Source: Cucumis sativus (taxonomy: Eukaryota > Streptophyta > Magnoliopsida > Cucurbitales > Cucurbitaceae). Taken from it: a stretch of 64,000 nucleotides of DNA. The position numbers and the translations under genes are program-made. Location of the stretch: positions 3,038,001 through 3,102,000 of the forward strand of contig NC_026661.2 in NCBI RefSeq assembly GCF_000004075.3, in the 5' to 3' direction. A model generated the notes under the pieces. That model made no database searches. It saw nothing but the letters and a program-made list of their open reading frames with translations, and was not told where the DNA came from. Positions 1-11,066 of the stretch are shown here, one piece after another (within the stretch, counting starts at the first letter, position 1; every line of letters starts with the position of its first letter).

Positions 1-660
1 AAAGAAGAAGAAAGAATGGAAATCATTCGAAGTATATTCTAATATTGCTCAGAAACAATCAAAACAAGCTCAAAAGAGAAACCCATTTCATGTAATCAAC
101 GATCTAGCCACAAACCAACGGGAGAAATTTAAGAGAAGTAACTCAAATAAACGGCAAGCAAGTAAATAGAATTAAGCCGAAACGCCCAATGAATCGAAGT
201 AACAGATAACGGCTAGATTTCCTCGAACAAAGTCAGATCTAAATCGATTGAAGTAAAGTACAGAGGAAGTAGCAGGGAAACGGTGGGACTGTGAGCTTGA
301 CAGAGCTCATAAGGGAAGGGAAGAAAAAGAAAAGCAATAGAGGGGGAAATGAAAAGGAGAGAAAACAGAGAGAATCCTAACTGGGTATTTAGAGAATGAA
401 TCAGAAAGGGGAAAAAGAAGAAGAGAGAGGTGAAATAAAATGGGGTTGAAGAAAGTGAAAAGAGAAGAAGTTTGGAATGGTGAATGTGCTGAGTTTGATG
501 GATGAGAAACAGTGGGTGATCGGCGAAAGGAAGAAAGGGAAAGGTAGGGCAAGAGAAAAAGAGAGTGAAAATGGAGAAGAAAGAGGTGACCGTGTACAGA
601 AAGAAATGGGCGATTGAGTGGATTTGGTTTTTGCTTCAAATGTTGGCAAAACATGAAAAA
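1..660 (-). other. Possible 5' leader or promoter of a gene to the left
   Basis: The plus strand is strongly GA-rich from about 300 to 600, so the minus strand is a long pyrimidine-rich tract, as is common in plant 5' leaders and core promoters. No convincing coding exon is visible. The long open frames here are Phe/Ser/Leu-rich products of the CT-rich strand and look like composition artefacts. The likeliest reading is the leader or first intron of a minus-strand gene whose coding part lies left of position 1. This is inferred from composition and position only. Confidence 0.3.
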
Positions 661-2227
661 TAAATAAATAAAGAACACAGTGTTTAATCAATTTGTTCAA
701 AGAAAAAAGAAGAGCAAATTTAATTTTTAATTTTTGGTGGCAATAAAATAATCAATTTTATTTTTATTTGTTTTTATCTTTTCCTTTAACTTCCCCACGC
801 TTCACTTAAGCGCGTTTGGTTCACCCCCAATATACCCCATTATAAATTTGTAATATTTAGTTTTGGTTTTGAAAAAGTTACTTAAATGTAAACAATGAAA
901 CTAGTAAATAAAAGTGATATTACCTTATTAATTTGTAGAAACTAAACAATTACCAAATACGACATTAATCTTTTGTGTATTTATTTTGGCAACTTAAACA
1001 TATAGGTAGGTGGTTGTGAATATTTGGTGAGTACATACTAAATGTCAAAATAAATACATTTAAGAGAAAATATTGTTTTTTTTATTTAAAAAAAAAAAAC
1101 TTCACTAGTCATTTAAAAGTTATTTAAACTTGGTTATTTAGATCATAATTAATCTAAATAATCCATAAATTATGAATTATTTAGATTAAGTAAAGTTTTA
1201 ATCTAATTTCTAATGGAGATGAAATTGAAAATTGAAAATCATATCAACCAAAATTGAAGTTAAGCCAAAACTATAGCAACCAAATTCAAATTAAACTTAA
1301 ACCAATTAATTAAAAACTTTGCGTAGATCATGAAACGTAATTTGTAATCTAACATATTTTTTCAATAATCATATATTATGTGTATTTATTGAAGTTAATG
1401 AATGACAAAATGGAAAATATAGTAGAAAGTATTTAATTACGAAAGCAAATTGACACCTACAAAAAAAGAAAATGACGTATGATTTTTTCAAACTTGAATT
1501 GTCCTATAATACCAAATGTTGGAGTTGGTGTTCTTAAACAATAAATAAAAAATTTCATTTAGGGAAATTGGTAAATTTAAAGCTCTTTATTTGATTGGTA
1601 TACCAAAACCAAAAGTATATTTTTAAGACACCGAAAGAAAGAAAGAAAAAATGAACACAAACATTAATTGAAGGTTTTTTCTTTCTTTCTCTCTCTCTCT
1701 CTTTTTTTTTGTTTGAATTGATTAAATATATAGAGAGAGAGGGTTGGGGGTGTCGGTTGCTCTTGAGCCCCTAAAGTGTTTTGACTTTATATTAACTACT
1801 CCAAATTATTCACTTTACAATCAAAACCACATACCATACCCCATTTTTCTTTATTCTATCTATACACACACACAACAAACAATGGCCATTATACCCATTA
1901 TTGAAAGCCCACTGACACCATTAGCATTTTTTAAAATACAATGTAGACGATGGATGTGAAAGACTAGACAGCAAACATCAAAATTCTTTCAACACCACTC
2001 CAATGGGAAAGATCTATCATTAATAGCGCATACCAAGGGTGTCCACACTCCACCACCATTTTTAAGTTCCTGTAGAAGAGCAAAGCAAGACCCTCTCCCT
2101 CCAAAGCATCAATCTCCCTCCGAAGCCATTCAGCAGCCGCACCAATAAGAGTTCCATACACCATTCATCACCCACTTCCAACAAGTGAGTCAAATGATTT
2201 GAATTCAACTCAAATGTCAATAACCGA

Positions 2228-2365
2228 CAAATAAAATTTTGAAATATTATTGCATGGTCTATTAGTGATAGACTCATATTCTTGATAAACTGTCGATCAC
2301 TTATAAACTTTAACAGATTTTGTTATATTTATAATTTTTTAAAAAATATTGTTATATATTTAATT
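2228..2365. repeat. Degenerate copy of a dispersed CTATCA/TGATAG repeat
   Basis: The copy has a core of the type CTATTAGTGATAGACTC followed by GATTTTGTTATATTTATAATTTTTT. The same layout (AT-rich arm, inverted CTATCA...TGATAG core, then a TGTAAATATTTTG-like arm) recurs at 13831-13983, 14900-15055, 15250-15408 and about 50610-50755. I recall this layout from cucurbit genomes. The boundaries are approximate. Confidence 0.45.
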
Positions 2366-3274
2366 ATTTTGAATCTAATGGTTATATTTGTAATAAAATA
2401 TATTCAATTAGGTCATGGGTTTATGGTAGGTTTTGAAAAAAAATATTAATATTATTTCAACTAAAATAATTACAAACTAACTAGCTCTAAGGTATATTTA
2501 ATAGTTAGAAAGGAAAATTGTCAAAAATAAAATATTTACATCCATACAAAAATTAAATGTTTAATTTTGTCTTTTAATAGTTTTATTCCGTAAATAGTTT
2601 GTTAATTTTTTATATTTTTTAAAAACTCTACCAAAATTGTAAAAATACTGTGACTAAAATGTGTTAAATATAACACATATTAAAGTAGAATAATGAAAAG
2701 TAGTATTTTAAAGTAAGATATGCTATACAAGAAATCTATCCTACATAACTCAGTATTGAATCCTTGTGAGCTCTTAAACTTGCCTTTCAATTTTCTTTGG
2801 TGCATCTTTCTTTTTCTATTAATTTTTAGTTCTTAAAAAAGCCCATTTTTCATGTTTTTAAGTGTACCAAATGAATCAAACTTTTGATTTGTGTATAAAC
2901 TTTTTACGACACTAATTATGAAATTATGTTTCGAATCAAACCTCTACATATAATGAGTGAAATTTGTCCGTGTAATAATTCTTATACGTGTCTAGACTTA
3001 TTCAAATGTGGGACGAATGAAATCGACAATTAAAATTGATACAATAAACGATGTTCAAAGCTAATTAATCTTAATTTGATGTTTAAATTGATTCAATCGT
3101 GAAAATTAACAAATTCGAAGAACTAACCATTTATACTCTCTCACACATCCCATTTGTTTTAGCATCATACTAGACTTATATTTTTCATCCATTAAACCCA
3201 CAAACTCTAAATTTATTAATATAGAATTTTAGTTGATACAAGAAAAAAGTAGTACAAATCGGTAGTTTCCCAAT

Positions 3275-3341
3275 TGGGCTAGCTCGATTCCCACCCCGAA
3301 AGGGCAAAGCCCAACAGAAAAAGTAGTTGGGCCGAAGCCCA
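3275..3341. promoter_or_regulatory. Cluster of four site II (TGGGCY) elements without an assigned gene
   Basis: TGGGCT lies at 3275-3280 and TGGGCC at 3328-3333 on the plus strand. Their reverse form AGCCCA lies at 3308-3313 and 3336-3341. Four such hexamers in 67 bases, in a locally GC-rich patch of a very AT-rich spacer, resemble plant housekeeping promoters bound by TCP-type factors and the promoters of small RNA genes. No coding region starts within 1 kb on either strand, so the transcript, if any, is unknown. Confidence 0.4.
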
Positions 3342-4302
3342 TTTTCATTATTCTGAAATTTAGAAAGAGAATCATTAGCCGTGGCCACTGAGATTGATAC
3401 TTTACGTTGGTGCATAAGGTAAGCTTGTAATAACAACATAGATTTCTAAAGATAATATAAAGTCCTTTAAATTTGAATGTTTGAAATACATTTACAAATA
3501 TTTAATTTAAAATATAAGCCATTTTGAAAAAAAAAATCAAAATATGTAGTCTTAGAAATGTATTTAAAACCATTTATCTCAAAATAGTTTAAATAAAAAA
3601 ATGATTAAAAAATATTTTTTTAAGTCAATTAAAGTTGGGTCGAAAGAATTGTGAGACTAAACTATTGGGAGTTAGGTGCCGTCCAAATCAGTTGTTAGGA
3701 AGAAGACAGTGAGAAATAAAAACAACAATTTTAAATTTGCAATCAACTTGTTACATATTCACATTAAGTTTTTTCTAATAGTACCCACCATTAATTATTC
3801 GAAATCCAATCTCATTTTCAACTTTGTAGGTTCAACATTTTTTTTCTTATAAGAATAATTATATTTTGAAATTTTAAATACACCAAAAGAAGAGATGAAC
3901 CATAAGGTTTTCTTTTTAAAAAATTATGTAAGGGCTATATTACAAAATATAGATAATAGATATTAGTATGTATAGTTTAAATGAGAGTTTACCTTATTTG
4001 ATAAACAGTAATTGAGATATAATTCTTAAAAAGAAAAAAAAAAACTTCAAAATTCCCACTTTTGTGTTGTAATTAAAGAAAATAATTGTTAAGTGATGTA
4101 ATAATAAAGGACGGTGACTTAAGATGACATTAGAGCATGTGATCTAACAAAGTTGTGTTTAAGCCTCTTTTATATATCAAACCTATAAATGATGGAAGTG
4201 GTGAGTGATAGAAAATTTAATTATTTAACTTCATCGACCAACTTAAACTTTTAAGTCACTTTGTGAATTACGAGTAACGATAAAATAAAAAAGTTAAGGC
4301 CA

Positions 4303-4462
4303 TGTTTGGTAATGATAACTATTTTTTTTTTTTTAATTAAGCATATTTCTTCTCTATATCTTATCATAAATTGTATATTTCTTAATTACAATAGTTGAAT
4401 TATGAATCAAATTTAATAAAACAAAAATCCTAAACAAAATTGGTTATCAAACTAAACCTAAA
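4303..4462. mobile_element. MITE-like element piece with imperfect terminal inverted repeats
   Basis: The left end reads about catgtttggtaatgataac and the right end about gttatcaaactaaacc, which are imperfect inverted repeats of each other. Between them is an AT-rich body with no coding capacity. Short elements beginning GTTTGGTAA and ending TTACCAAAC are common in cucurbits, and this could be a short, diverged member. The target-site duplication is not clear. Confidence 0.35.
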
Positions 4463-6317
4463 TAACTATCTAAAATAATTTAATCACATTATTTTTAAGT
4501 CAAACACGTGGGTGATCCATGACCTCTTAATTAGTTAATAATATTTTTACCACTAGATCAATCCATGATGATTATTTAAGAGAGTTAATGTTGTTTGTGT
4601 ATGGTATTTTAATTCATCAAATTATTTGTAGCTACTCCAAATTATTGTTTTTCTCTGTGCATGTGTTATCCTATGATTTTAAAAGTTTAGGGCAGCTATC
4701 AATTTGTGCTTTTAATCTTTGGAATTAAATATTTAAAACAATAATTACACCAAATTAAACTATAATTTTAATAAATATATTAATTCATACCGTCTTTCAA
4801 AATTTTATACAAAACTTATAATAATTTGGGTCCAGGTTGACTAAAACATTTTGACAAATCAATCAATTTAGACCTTTCATTAAAACTATCTTTAAAAGTT
4901 ATATTCATGCGTTAGTTTTTAAACTTCTTCAAAGGTTGGTTCTACAAAATAGATGATTTTAGAATATTATTTAAATCATTCTCTACAATTTTTTTTATAT
5001 AATTATAAAAGTAAATAGTTAATTTTTTTCTTATTATATGTATTTATAATATAAATATATATAAAAGAAAAAAGGAAAAAGGAAAAGGAAAAAGGAAAAA
5101 GGAAAAGGAATTGAAATAGTTAGTGAAGAGGACACATCTTTGAATTGCCTTTTCAAGGTGTGCTTTTGATCATGTATGCTTTTACAAATATAATTTGGTG
5201 CATATAGTGGGGAAGAGAAAAGTCATAGCAAATCCCAATTGGGCAATTCCAAAATATAAAGCAAAAAAGGGAATCACATCCCATCTCCCACGAAATTATT
5301 TAAATCATATGGACAAAATAATAATGCAAATTCAATGGCATCAACCACCAAAAGTGCACTCTCCCTTATTGCCTTTCATTGCATTTATATATCTATAATT
5401 TAATTAATTATATATTCACAAAATAATAATAAATAAAATATATCCAACTTCAATTATACTTTAAACTCTCTACCTCTTCCATTAAACTTCTTCTTTTTAT
5501 TTTATTAATACAACTTTCATATATTTAAACTTCATTTAGACTCAACCTAATCATTGGTTGCAACTTAAGTTATATCCAATCTCATACTTCTCTTTTTAAC
5601 ACATAAAATAAATTTTAAAAATAATTTTTTTAAACATACTAAAACATCTTTGACTTGACAACTTTCTGGGTCACATATACAGGTGCAACCTAAAATACAC
5701 TTACATTTGAATAGCAATTGTCCGTATAATAATTAAAATATTTAAGTTTCTTTTTTATATTTAGAAATTTATTTTTTAATTTTAAAATCATTTAAAGTAC
5801 CTGAATAATTTTTTCAAACTTTAATTAAATAGTCTACATATATATTAAAAACAATTAAAGAGAATAATCCAACTAAGGAGGATTACTTGGTCATCTCCAA
5901 TTTAATTTAATGCTTTATAAAGGAAGCTTTAAATGTCTATAGAAAACCACCAGCTTTGATCACACTATATTACCTATAAATGTTATACATGCATCTATAA
6001 TAATTTAAATTATAAATACAACTCTCATCTTATATAATTAATTTTTTCAATCATGCCCATTCCATAATTTTAATTGAATTATAAACTACAATAAAGTATA
6101 GGTTAAGTTGTTAGAACTTTCATCTTTTGTGTTAATAAACACTTAATTTTTCTCTTATTTTGTATTTATACATATCTCAAAATTTTAAAAATTAACTTTA
6201 TGGTGGAATAAGTTAAAGAATTATGATATAAAAAAAGACGTGACGTTTTTTTTTCTGAAAATGATTTAGAATAAAAATGTGAGTGAATGATTTTAAATGT
6301 AAAAATATATCTCAACT

Positions 6318-6341
6318 AAAGCAAAGCAAAGCAAAGCAAAG
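6318..6341. repeat. AAAGC pentanucleotide tandem repeat
   Basis: About five AAAGC units lie in a row, roughly 600 bp upstream of the ULTRAPETALA start. This is a plain microsatellite and no function is visible. Confidence 0.7.
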
Positions 6342-6556
6342 GAGAGTAAATATATATAAACCATAATACAAAGTTGAAATGTAAAAATTTTAGTATATAT
6401 GAAGTAAAGAAAATACATTTATAACAGAAAAAGAAAATGATATTTTGAAAGCATACGAAAAAGTGAGTGACAATTCAAAAAAAAAAAAAAAATGCGAAGG
6501 CTTGGCAAGGCAAAGCAAAGGCATGAACGGCCCCCGATTCTTCTTCAGTGTGTGTC

Positions 6557-6585
6557 TCTCTCTTCTCTTCTCTTCTCTTCTCTCT
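6557..6585 (+). repeat. Pyrimidine tract in the probable ULT 5' leader or core promoter
   Basis: A CT-rich run built of CTCTT/TTCTC units lies about 360 bp before the ULTRAPETALA start codon and is followed by more pyrimidine-rich sequence up to about 6840. Such Y-patches are typical of plant core promoters and 5' leaders. The transcription start probably lies near here. That placement is inferred, since no transcript evidence is available. Confidence 0.4.
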
Positions 6586-6942
6586 AATGTCATATCATAT
6601 CATGCAAGAAGGGCATAACAATAACCCCCTCTCGCACACGTCATTGCCTTCCCTTATACCCAGGTCTCATTTCTTCATTCAAATTCATCCATCCCTCCAA
6701 CCCTTTAATTTTCCTCTCTTTCTCTATCCATGCCTTCCTCAAGATCTATCTCCACCCTTTCAATATGACCGCCTATCCAGATTCTTTCTATTTTCCATAA
6801 AAAAAACCCCACCAACCCCATATCTCTTTTTACCTGAATTTTTCTGGGTTCTCTACCCTTTTCTTCGATTTCTCCCCCATTTCGTTTCTGGGTTCAATCT
6901 GGATTTCTGATTTACAGAGTTAATCGGACATTCGACTGGGAG

Positions 6943-9121
6943 ATGGCTAGTGGGGTGGATGAAAATGGGTTCGTCTTGTTTTCTAGCGAAGAGTTGAGTG
7001 AGATGAGTGGGGTTAAGTTCGGTGGAGATTTTGTGGAAGTCACTTGTGGCTGTACTAGTCATCGATATGGCGATTCTGTTGGGAGGTTGAGGATTTTTGT
7101 TAATGGTGAACTTGAAATCACCTGTGAATGCACTCCCGGTTGTCATGAAGGTTTTTTTTTAATCCCTTCTCTCTCTTCTCTTATATTCAGTCTCTTTACT
7201 AACATATCTTGAATGTATGATATATAGCTGAGTTCTTTACTTGGGGATACTTGTGATGAGATTCGAAATACAGTTCTTCGTTTCTTCTCAGTTCTGTTTT
7301 CATTTTTATGCATGCTTTGGTGGGTTTGTCCTTGTATTTGTCTTTTCATGGATTTGAAAAATGAAGTTTGACGTTAATGGGTGTCACTTTCTGTCCCTGC
7401 ATTCATTGGGGTTATGGATAGGGTTAGGGTCTTACTCAAGAGGATAAGAGAACTAGTACTACAGATGGAGATGGAGAGTTTAGTCTTTCAAGTGGGTTCT
7501 TTATTTTCATGGCATGCAGTTGAAGTGTTTGTTGTTTTGTCTGAGTGAATCAACAATATTTGATAATGGTAAGCAAAAACACGTATGGTTTTTTTTTATT
7601 TTTACCAAAATTTCAATTATTGATGTGGTAATTGATGACAATCTTCTGATTAAAACGGGTGTGAATTTCTTTTGAAGTGTCTTAATAAGTGTTTTTAAGC
7701 ACATCCAAAGTCATTTCTAACTGATTGTTTTGTCTATGACCAAAATGTTTTAGCTTCAAAAGTGGGAATCTTAGCTTGAAATCCAATATGAAATAATGGA
7801 AATGCTATCTGGTTTGTGGTTTTCTGCTCTATAGTTGCTTACTTGGATTAGGTTTTGACGCTAAGGTTCTGTTTTTTACTTCTTTTTGGGCAGACTAATC
7901 ATAGTATCACACCTTAATACCAGTAGCTCTTTTGGTTATTCATGGCTGCTTATATTTTATGAAGCATTTGGTGATATTTATTTTTTCATCTTGTCTTGAC
8001 ACAATATAATGCTTGCCACCTAAGGAAATGAGAGCTTTGTTCTTGCTAATGATTGTGTATGTGGTGGATCGTTGAGGACCTGAACTGGCTATAACACTTG
8101 AGGAATGTCTTTAAATAGCTCATTATGTTAACATCCCATCCAAATGAATAGGGCACAAAGCATAAGCAAGTAAAATACCACATGATGATTTCCCAGGTCG
8201 ATTTGTTATATTTTTTTTATTGTTTTAGTTGTTAATCTTCATATGATGTATGAATCAACTGAGCTAAAGTTGGTTTCACTTAGTGCTCCAGTATTTATGC
8301 CTCTTTCACGTGAAAAATCTTTTAGTTTAAAATTACCTCCCGTGGATTTATGATTTTATCAGAATCAATCAGATTGGTTCTATATGAGGGCAAACGTGCA
8401 TGTTTTAATAATATGATTACTCTGCTTTATCTGAATGTGAAAAGTATATTATGCATGCCGATGATGTAATATTTATGAGACAGATCTTATTTCACGTGGA
8501 AATTCCTTATTCCTAATTTGCATTATAACTTTACCAACTAGACAAGTTGACTCCTGCTGCATTTGAAAAGCACTCCGGAAGAGAAACAGCAAGAAAATGG
8601 AAGAACAATGTTTGGGTCATAGTTGATGGAGATAAGGTTCCATTGTACAAGACTGTTCTCCTCAAGTACTACAATCAGGCGCTAAAAAACAGCAATGGAT
8701 CCAGTAGATCCCAAAACGGGCGAGCATGTCACCGTGATGAGTTTGTTCGATGTAGTAGTTGCAACAAGGAACGCAGATTTCGACTTAGGACAAAAGAGGA
8801 ATGCCGAATTCACCATGATGCTTTGGCAGATAGTGATTGGACTTGTGCTGATCTACCATATGACAAGTACATATTTACTTTGAGATTGCATTACCCTTGT
8901 GATCCTGAAAGTCCAATAAAACTTCGTATTACTTCTTGTTTTGCAGAATAACATGTGACACTGATGAAGAACGAGCGAGCCGGAGGGTTTATAGGGGATG
9001 CATCCGTTCACCAACATGCAAGGGTTGCACTTCCTGTGTCTGCTTTGGCTGTGATATCTGTCGATTTTCAGATTGCAGCTGCCAGACCTGCATTGACTTC
9101 ACAAGGAACGCAAAAGCTTGA
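6943..9121 (+). CDS. ULT1: ULTRAPETALA (ULT1/ULT2-type) trithorax-group regulator
   Basis: Three exons with clean GT-AG junctions: 6943-7150, 8542-8866 and 8947-9121, joining to about 235 residues (the Arabidopsis paralogue is of similar size). ULT proteins are nuclear SAND-domain factors that oppose Polycomb silencing, limit shoot and floral meristem size and help switch on AGAMOUS. The SAND-like part runs from about residue 20 to 105 (it includes VEVTCGCTSHRYGD and TPAAFEKHSGRE). The C-terminal third is very cysteine-rich, with a B-box-like pattern (SPTCKGCTSC, CFGCDICRFSDCSCQTC) ending in NAKA. The D codon after TPGCHE is split across intron 1 (1.4 kb), and a K codon across intron 2. The start gives the expected N-terminus before LFSSEELSEMSGV. 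It appears intact. ULT1 and ULT2 cannot be told apart from this sequence alone. Confidence 0.95.
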
Positions 9122-10761
9122 TTGAATCTGCAGAACAATTCTTCTGCCCTGATTATTCCCATTTCATTTCTTTGTATGATGCTCTTCTCATACAACATTT
9201 TAAGGACAACCAAGAAGAGAAATTTCAGATTAAACTCAGCCTTATTTAATGTCTTTACTGACCGTTATAGCACTTTAAGATTCAGTACTTTATATGCCTT
9301 CTCTAGTAAAGAATAGAATATGCAACAAAGACAATGATGGAGATGAGTTTGCGTGGTATTAACAACGTATTGCCGTGTAATTTACATCACATCTGTTTCA
9401 TATTGGTGTGTGATATCAATAATGTGATCATTAACAACATTTAAAACATCGAAACAAGTTGAAGACAGTGCAATGTGCAGAGAGCTTTCAAGTTGTGAAA
9501 GATCAAGAGATAGAAATGATGTTTACAAAATCAGACATAGAATAGAGGTGGGAATATTGAATGCAGTGGTTGGCGCAATTGGCATTGACAATCAAATGGA
9601 GGTATTGGAAAGGATGATGAAAGGTAGAGCAGAAAAACATGTTTCTTCTTCTATGTAAAAGTATCAATTCATCATAAATGAAGGCAGCTGGAATCTGCTG
9701 CCTGCTTAGAAACGATAGCTGTGTAGTTGGTATCTTGGGAATAGGAATATCCTCTTATGTGGACAAAAGCCTCGACTTTATGTCACTTTTGATTCCTCCT
9801 TTTATAATTATGTTGGTGAGGTAAGAGTTTGTGACATTCCATGAAGTGATTGATAGAAGCTTCAATAATCTGCTAAGAAAGACAAACAAATTAATACCCA
9901 CATTCATTTTGTTTATACTATATAGTTTTAATGAAATGAAAAGATAAAAGAATCAAACTGAAAGATGCCTCACACCTTTAGAAAGCTGTCCTTTTTGCCT
10001 CTCAAGTTTGTTGCCTGTGGCACAAGCGACTCACACGTGAGAATGTTAGTTTAATAAGGTTGGAGCCTAGGCAAATCGAATTAATAAGGTCAAGTGATTT
10101 TTTACAAAAAAATCAGAAAAGAAAAGAACATAACATTAATTTGTTATTCCTGTTTACTGTTGGCAGCTGAAATTCAACTTTGGTAAATAATGGAATTGAG
10201 GGAATTTGGTCAGTGAAAACTAAAAGTGAAGTTTTTGAGAAAACATTCACTAATCAAACCCACTAAATTTACACAAATAAATGTAAGAAGCTGAAATCCT
10301 TTTTGTAATTTCACATTGATTTCTAGTCACACCCCTTACCATTATTACATTTCATTTTTGTATCCGACAGACCTTTGGACATATATTGAATCATCAATTT
10401 TTCTCTCTTCCACTTTCAGCTCACAACATTTATTGAGATTATTCTCCTTCATTTAAACTCTGATCCTTAAGCATAAATGAATCTTATTACATAGTAACAA
10501 TCCTTGTTTTCGAAGAAAATAATTCAATTTCACAAATTGAGAATAATTTCTTCCTGTTCTCAGTGGGGGAGAAAAACAAAAGGAATATGAACATCATTAA
10601 AATTATAATCAAGAAACCGTGTTACAAGAAACGTGAAAAGATTGGGAGAAGTCCAGACCAATACAATATGGGATTAGGAATTTAATTACCTAAGTCAAGA
10701 AAAATTAGACAAGTTCTAAGTAAATAAAGAAGAAGAAGAAAAAGAAGAAGAAGAGGAAAGG
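9122..10761. other. 3' flank of ULT and spacer
   Basis: The first 200 bases or so are probably the ULT 3' UTR. The remainder is AT-rich and has only short, unrecognised reading frames (for example 9473-9658). I see no RNA gene, conserved protein fragment or transposon end. Confidence 0.5.
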
Positions 10762-10968
10762 TTAGCGATAGGATCTGATAATAGCTCCACAGAAAGTGCA
10801 AATAATGGCTCTCCAAGACCTCCAATAAAATGGGACGAAACAAAATCTAGTGGCGGTCTTCATGTCGGCGACGCTGGCTCCGCCGCCACACCGGGAACAA
10901 AATCCGGCAGCCGGTTTGCTCCGCCGTACCTGACGAGTCTGATCCACGAGAAAGCAAAAGCAAACCAT
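10762..10968 (-). CDS. Small conserved plant zinc-ribbon protein (68 residues)
   Basis: Single exon with start codon CAT on the plus strand at 10966-10968 and stop at 10762-10764. The product is a 68-residue, cysteine-rich protein starting MVCFCFLVDQTRQVRRSKPA. Two CxxC knuckles, CSRC near residue 23 and CTFC near residue 58, would bind one zinc ion in a zinc-ribbon fold, with an aromatic stretch (RFCFVPFYWRSW) between them. I recognise near-identical small proteins of unknown role across land plants, some labelled zinc-ribbon domain proteins. A longer open frame starts at 11034, but the conserved protein begins at MVCFCF and the extra residues look like leader. A TATA-like element lies about 95 bp upstream. 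The function is unknown. Confidence 0.8.
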   Translation of the reverse strand: MVCFCFLVDQTRQVRRSKPAAGFCSRCGGGASVADMKTATRFCFVPFYWRSWRAIICTFCGAIIRSYR

Positions 10969-11058
10969 TTCTGTTTTTTTTCTTCTTGTAGTTGTAATTG
11001 AAGAGTGATAGCAGAGAGAAGTATTGAAGTGCATGAAAGGTGATAAAAGGTGGATCCT

Positions 11059-11066
11059 TTATATAA
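11059..11066 (-). promoter_or_regulatory. TATA box of the small zinc-ribbon gene
   Basis: A TTTATATAAA palindrome sits 91-98 bases upstream of the zinc-ribbon start codon. Transcription would then begin near 11030, giving a leader of about 60 bases. It is called from sequence and spacing. Confidence 0.5.

Larger units (their letters stand above)
661..6500. other. AT-rich intergenic spacer
   Basis: There is no recognisable protein-coding gene in this spacer. It holds pyrimidine and purine microsatellites (about 1680-1740), an orphan small reading frame at 1881-1958 facing a minus-strand frame at 1964-2164, a degenerate CTATTA/TGATAG repeat copy near 2228-2365, a GC-richer island with four TGGGCY elements near 3275-3341, a MITE-like inverted-repeat piece near 4303-4462, a GGAAAAA-type tract near 5068-5110 and an AAAGC tandem near 6318-6341. 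The rest is plain AT-rich sequence. Confidence 0.6.

Noticed and set aside
307-700. Two overlapping minus-strand frames at the left edge
   Set aside because: They are low-complexity translations of a CT-rich leader or promoter strand.
6548-6910. 120-residue plus-strand frame before ULT
   Set aside because: It translates the CT-rich leader and gives a Ser/Pro/Phe/Leu-rich product with no known homologue.
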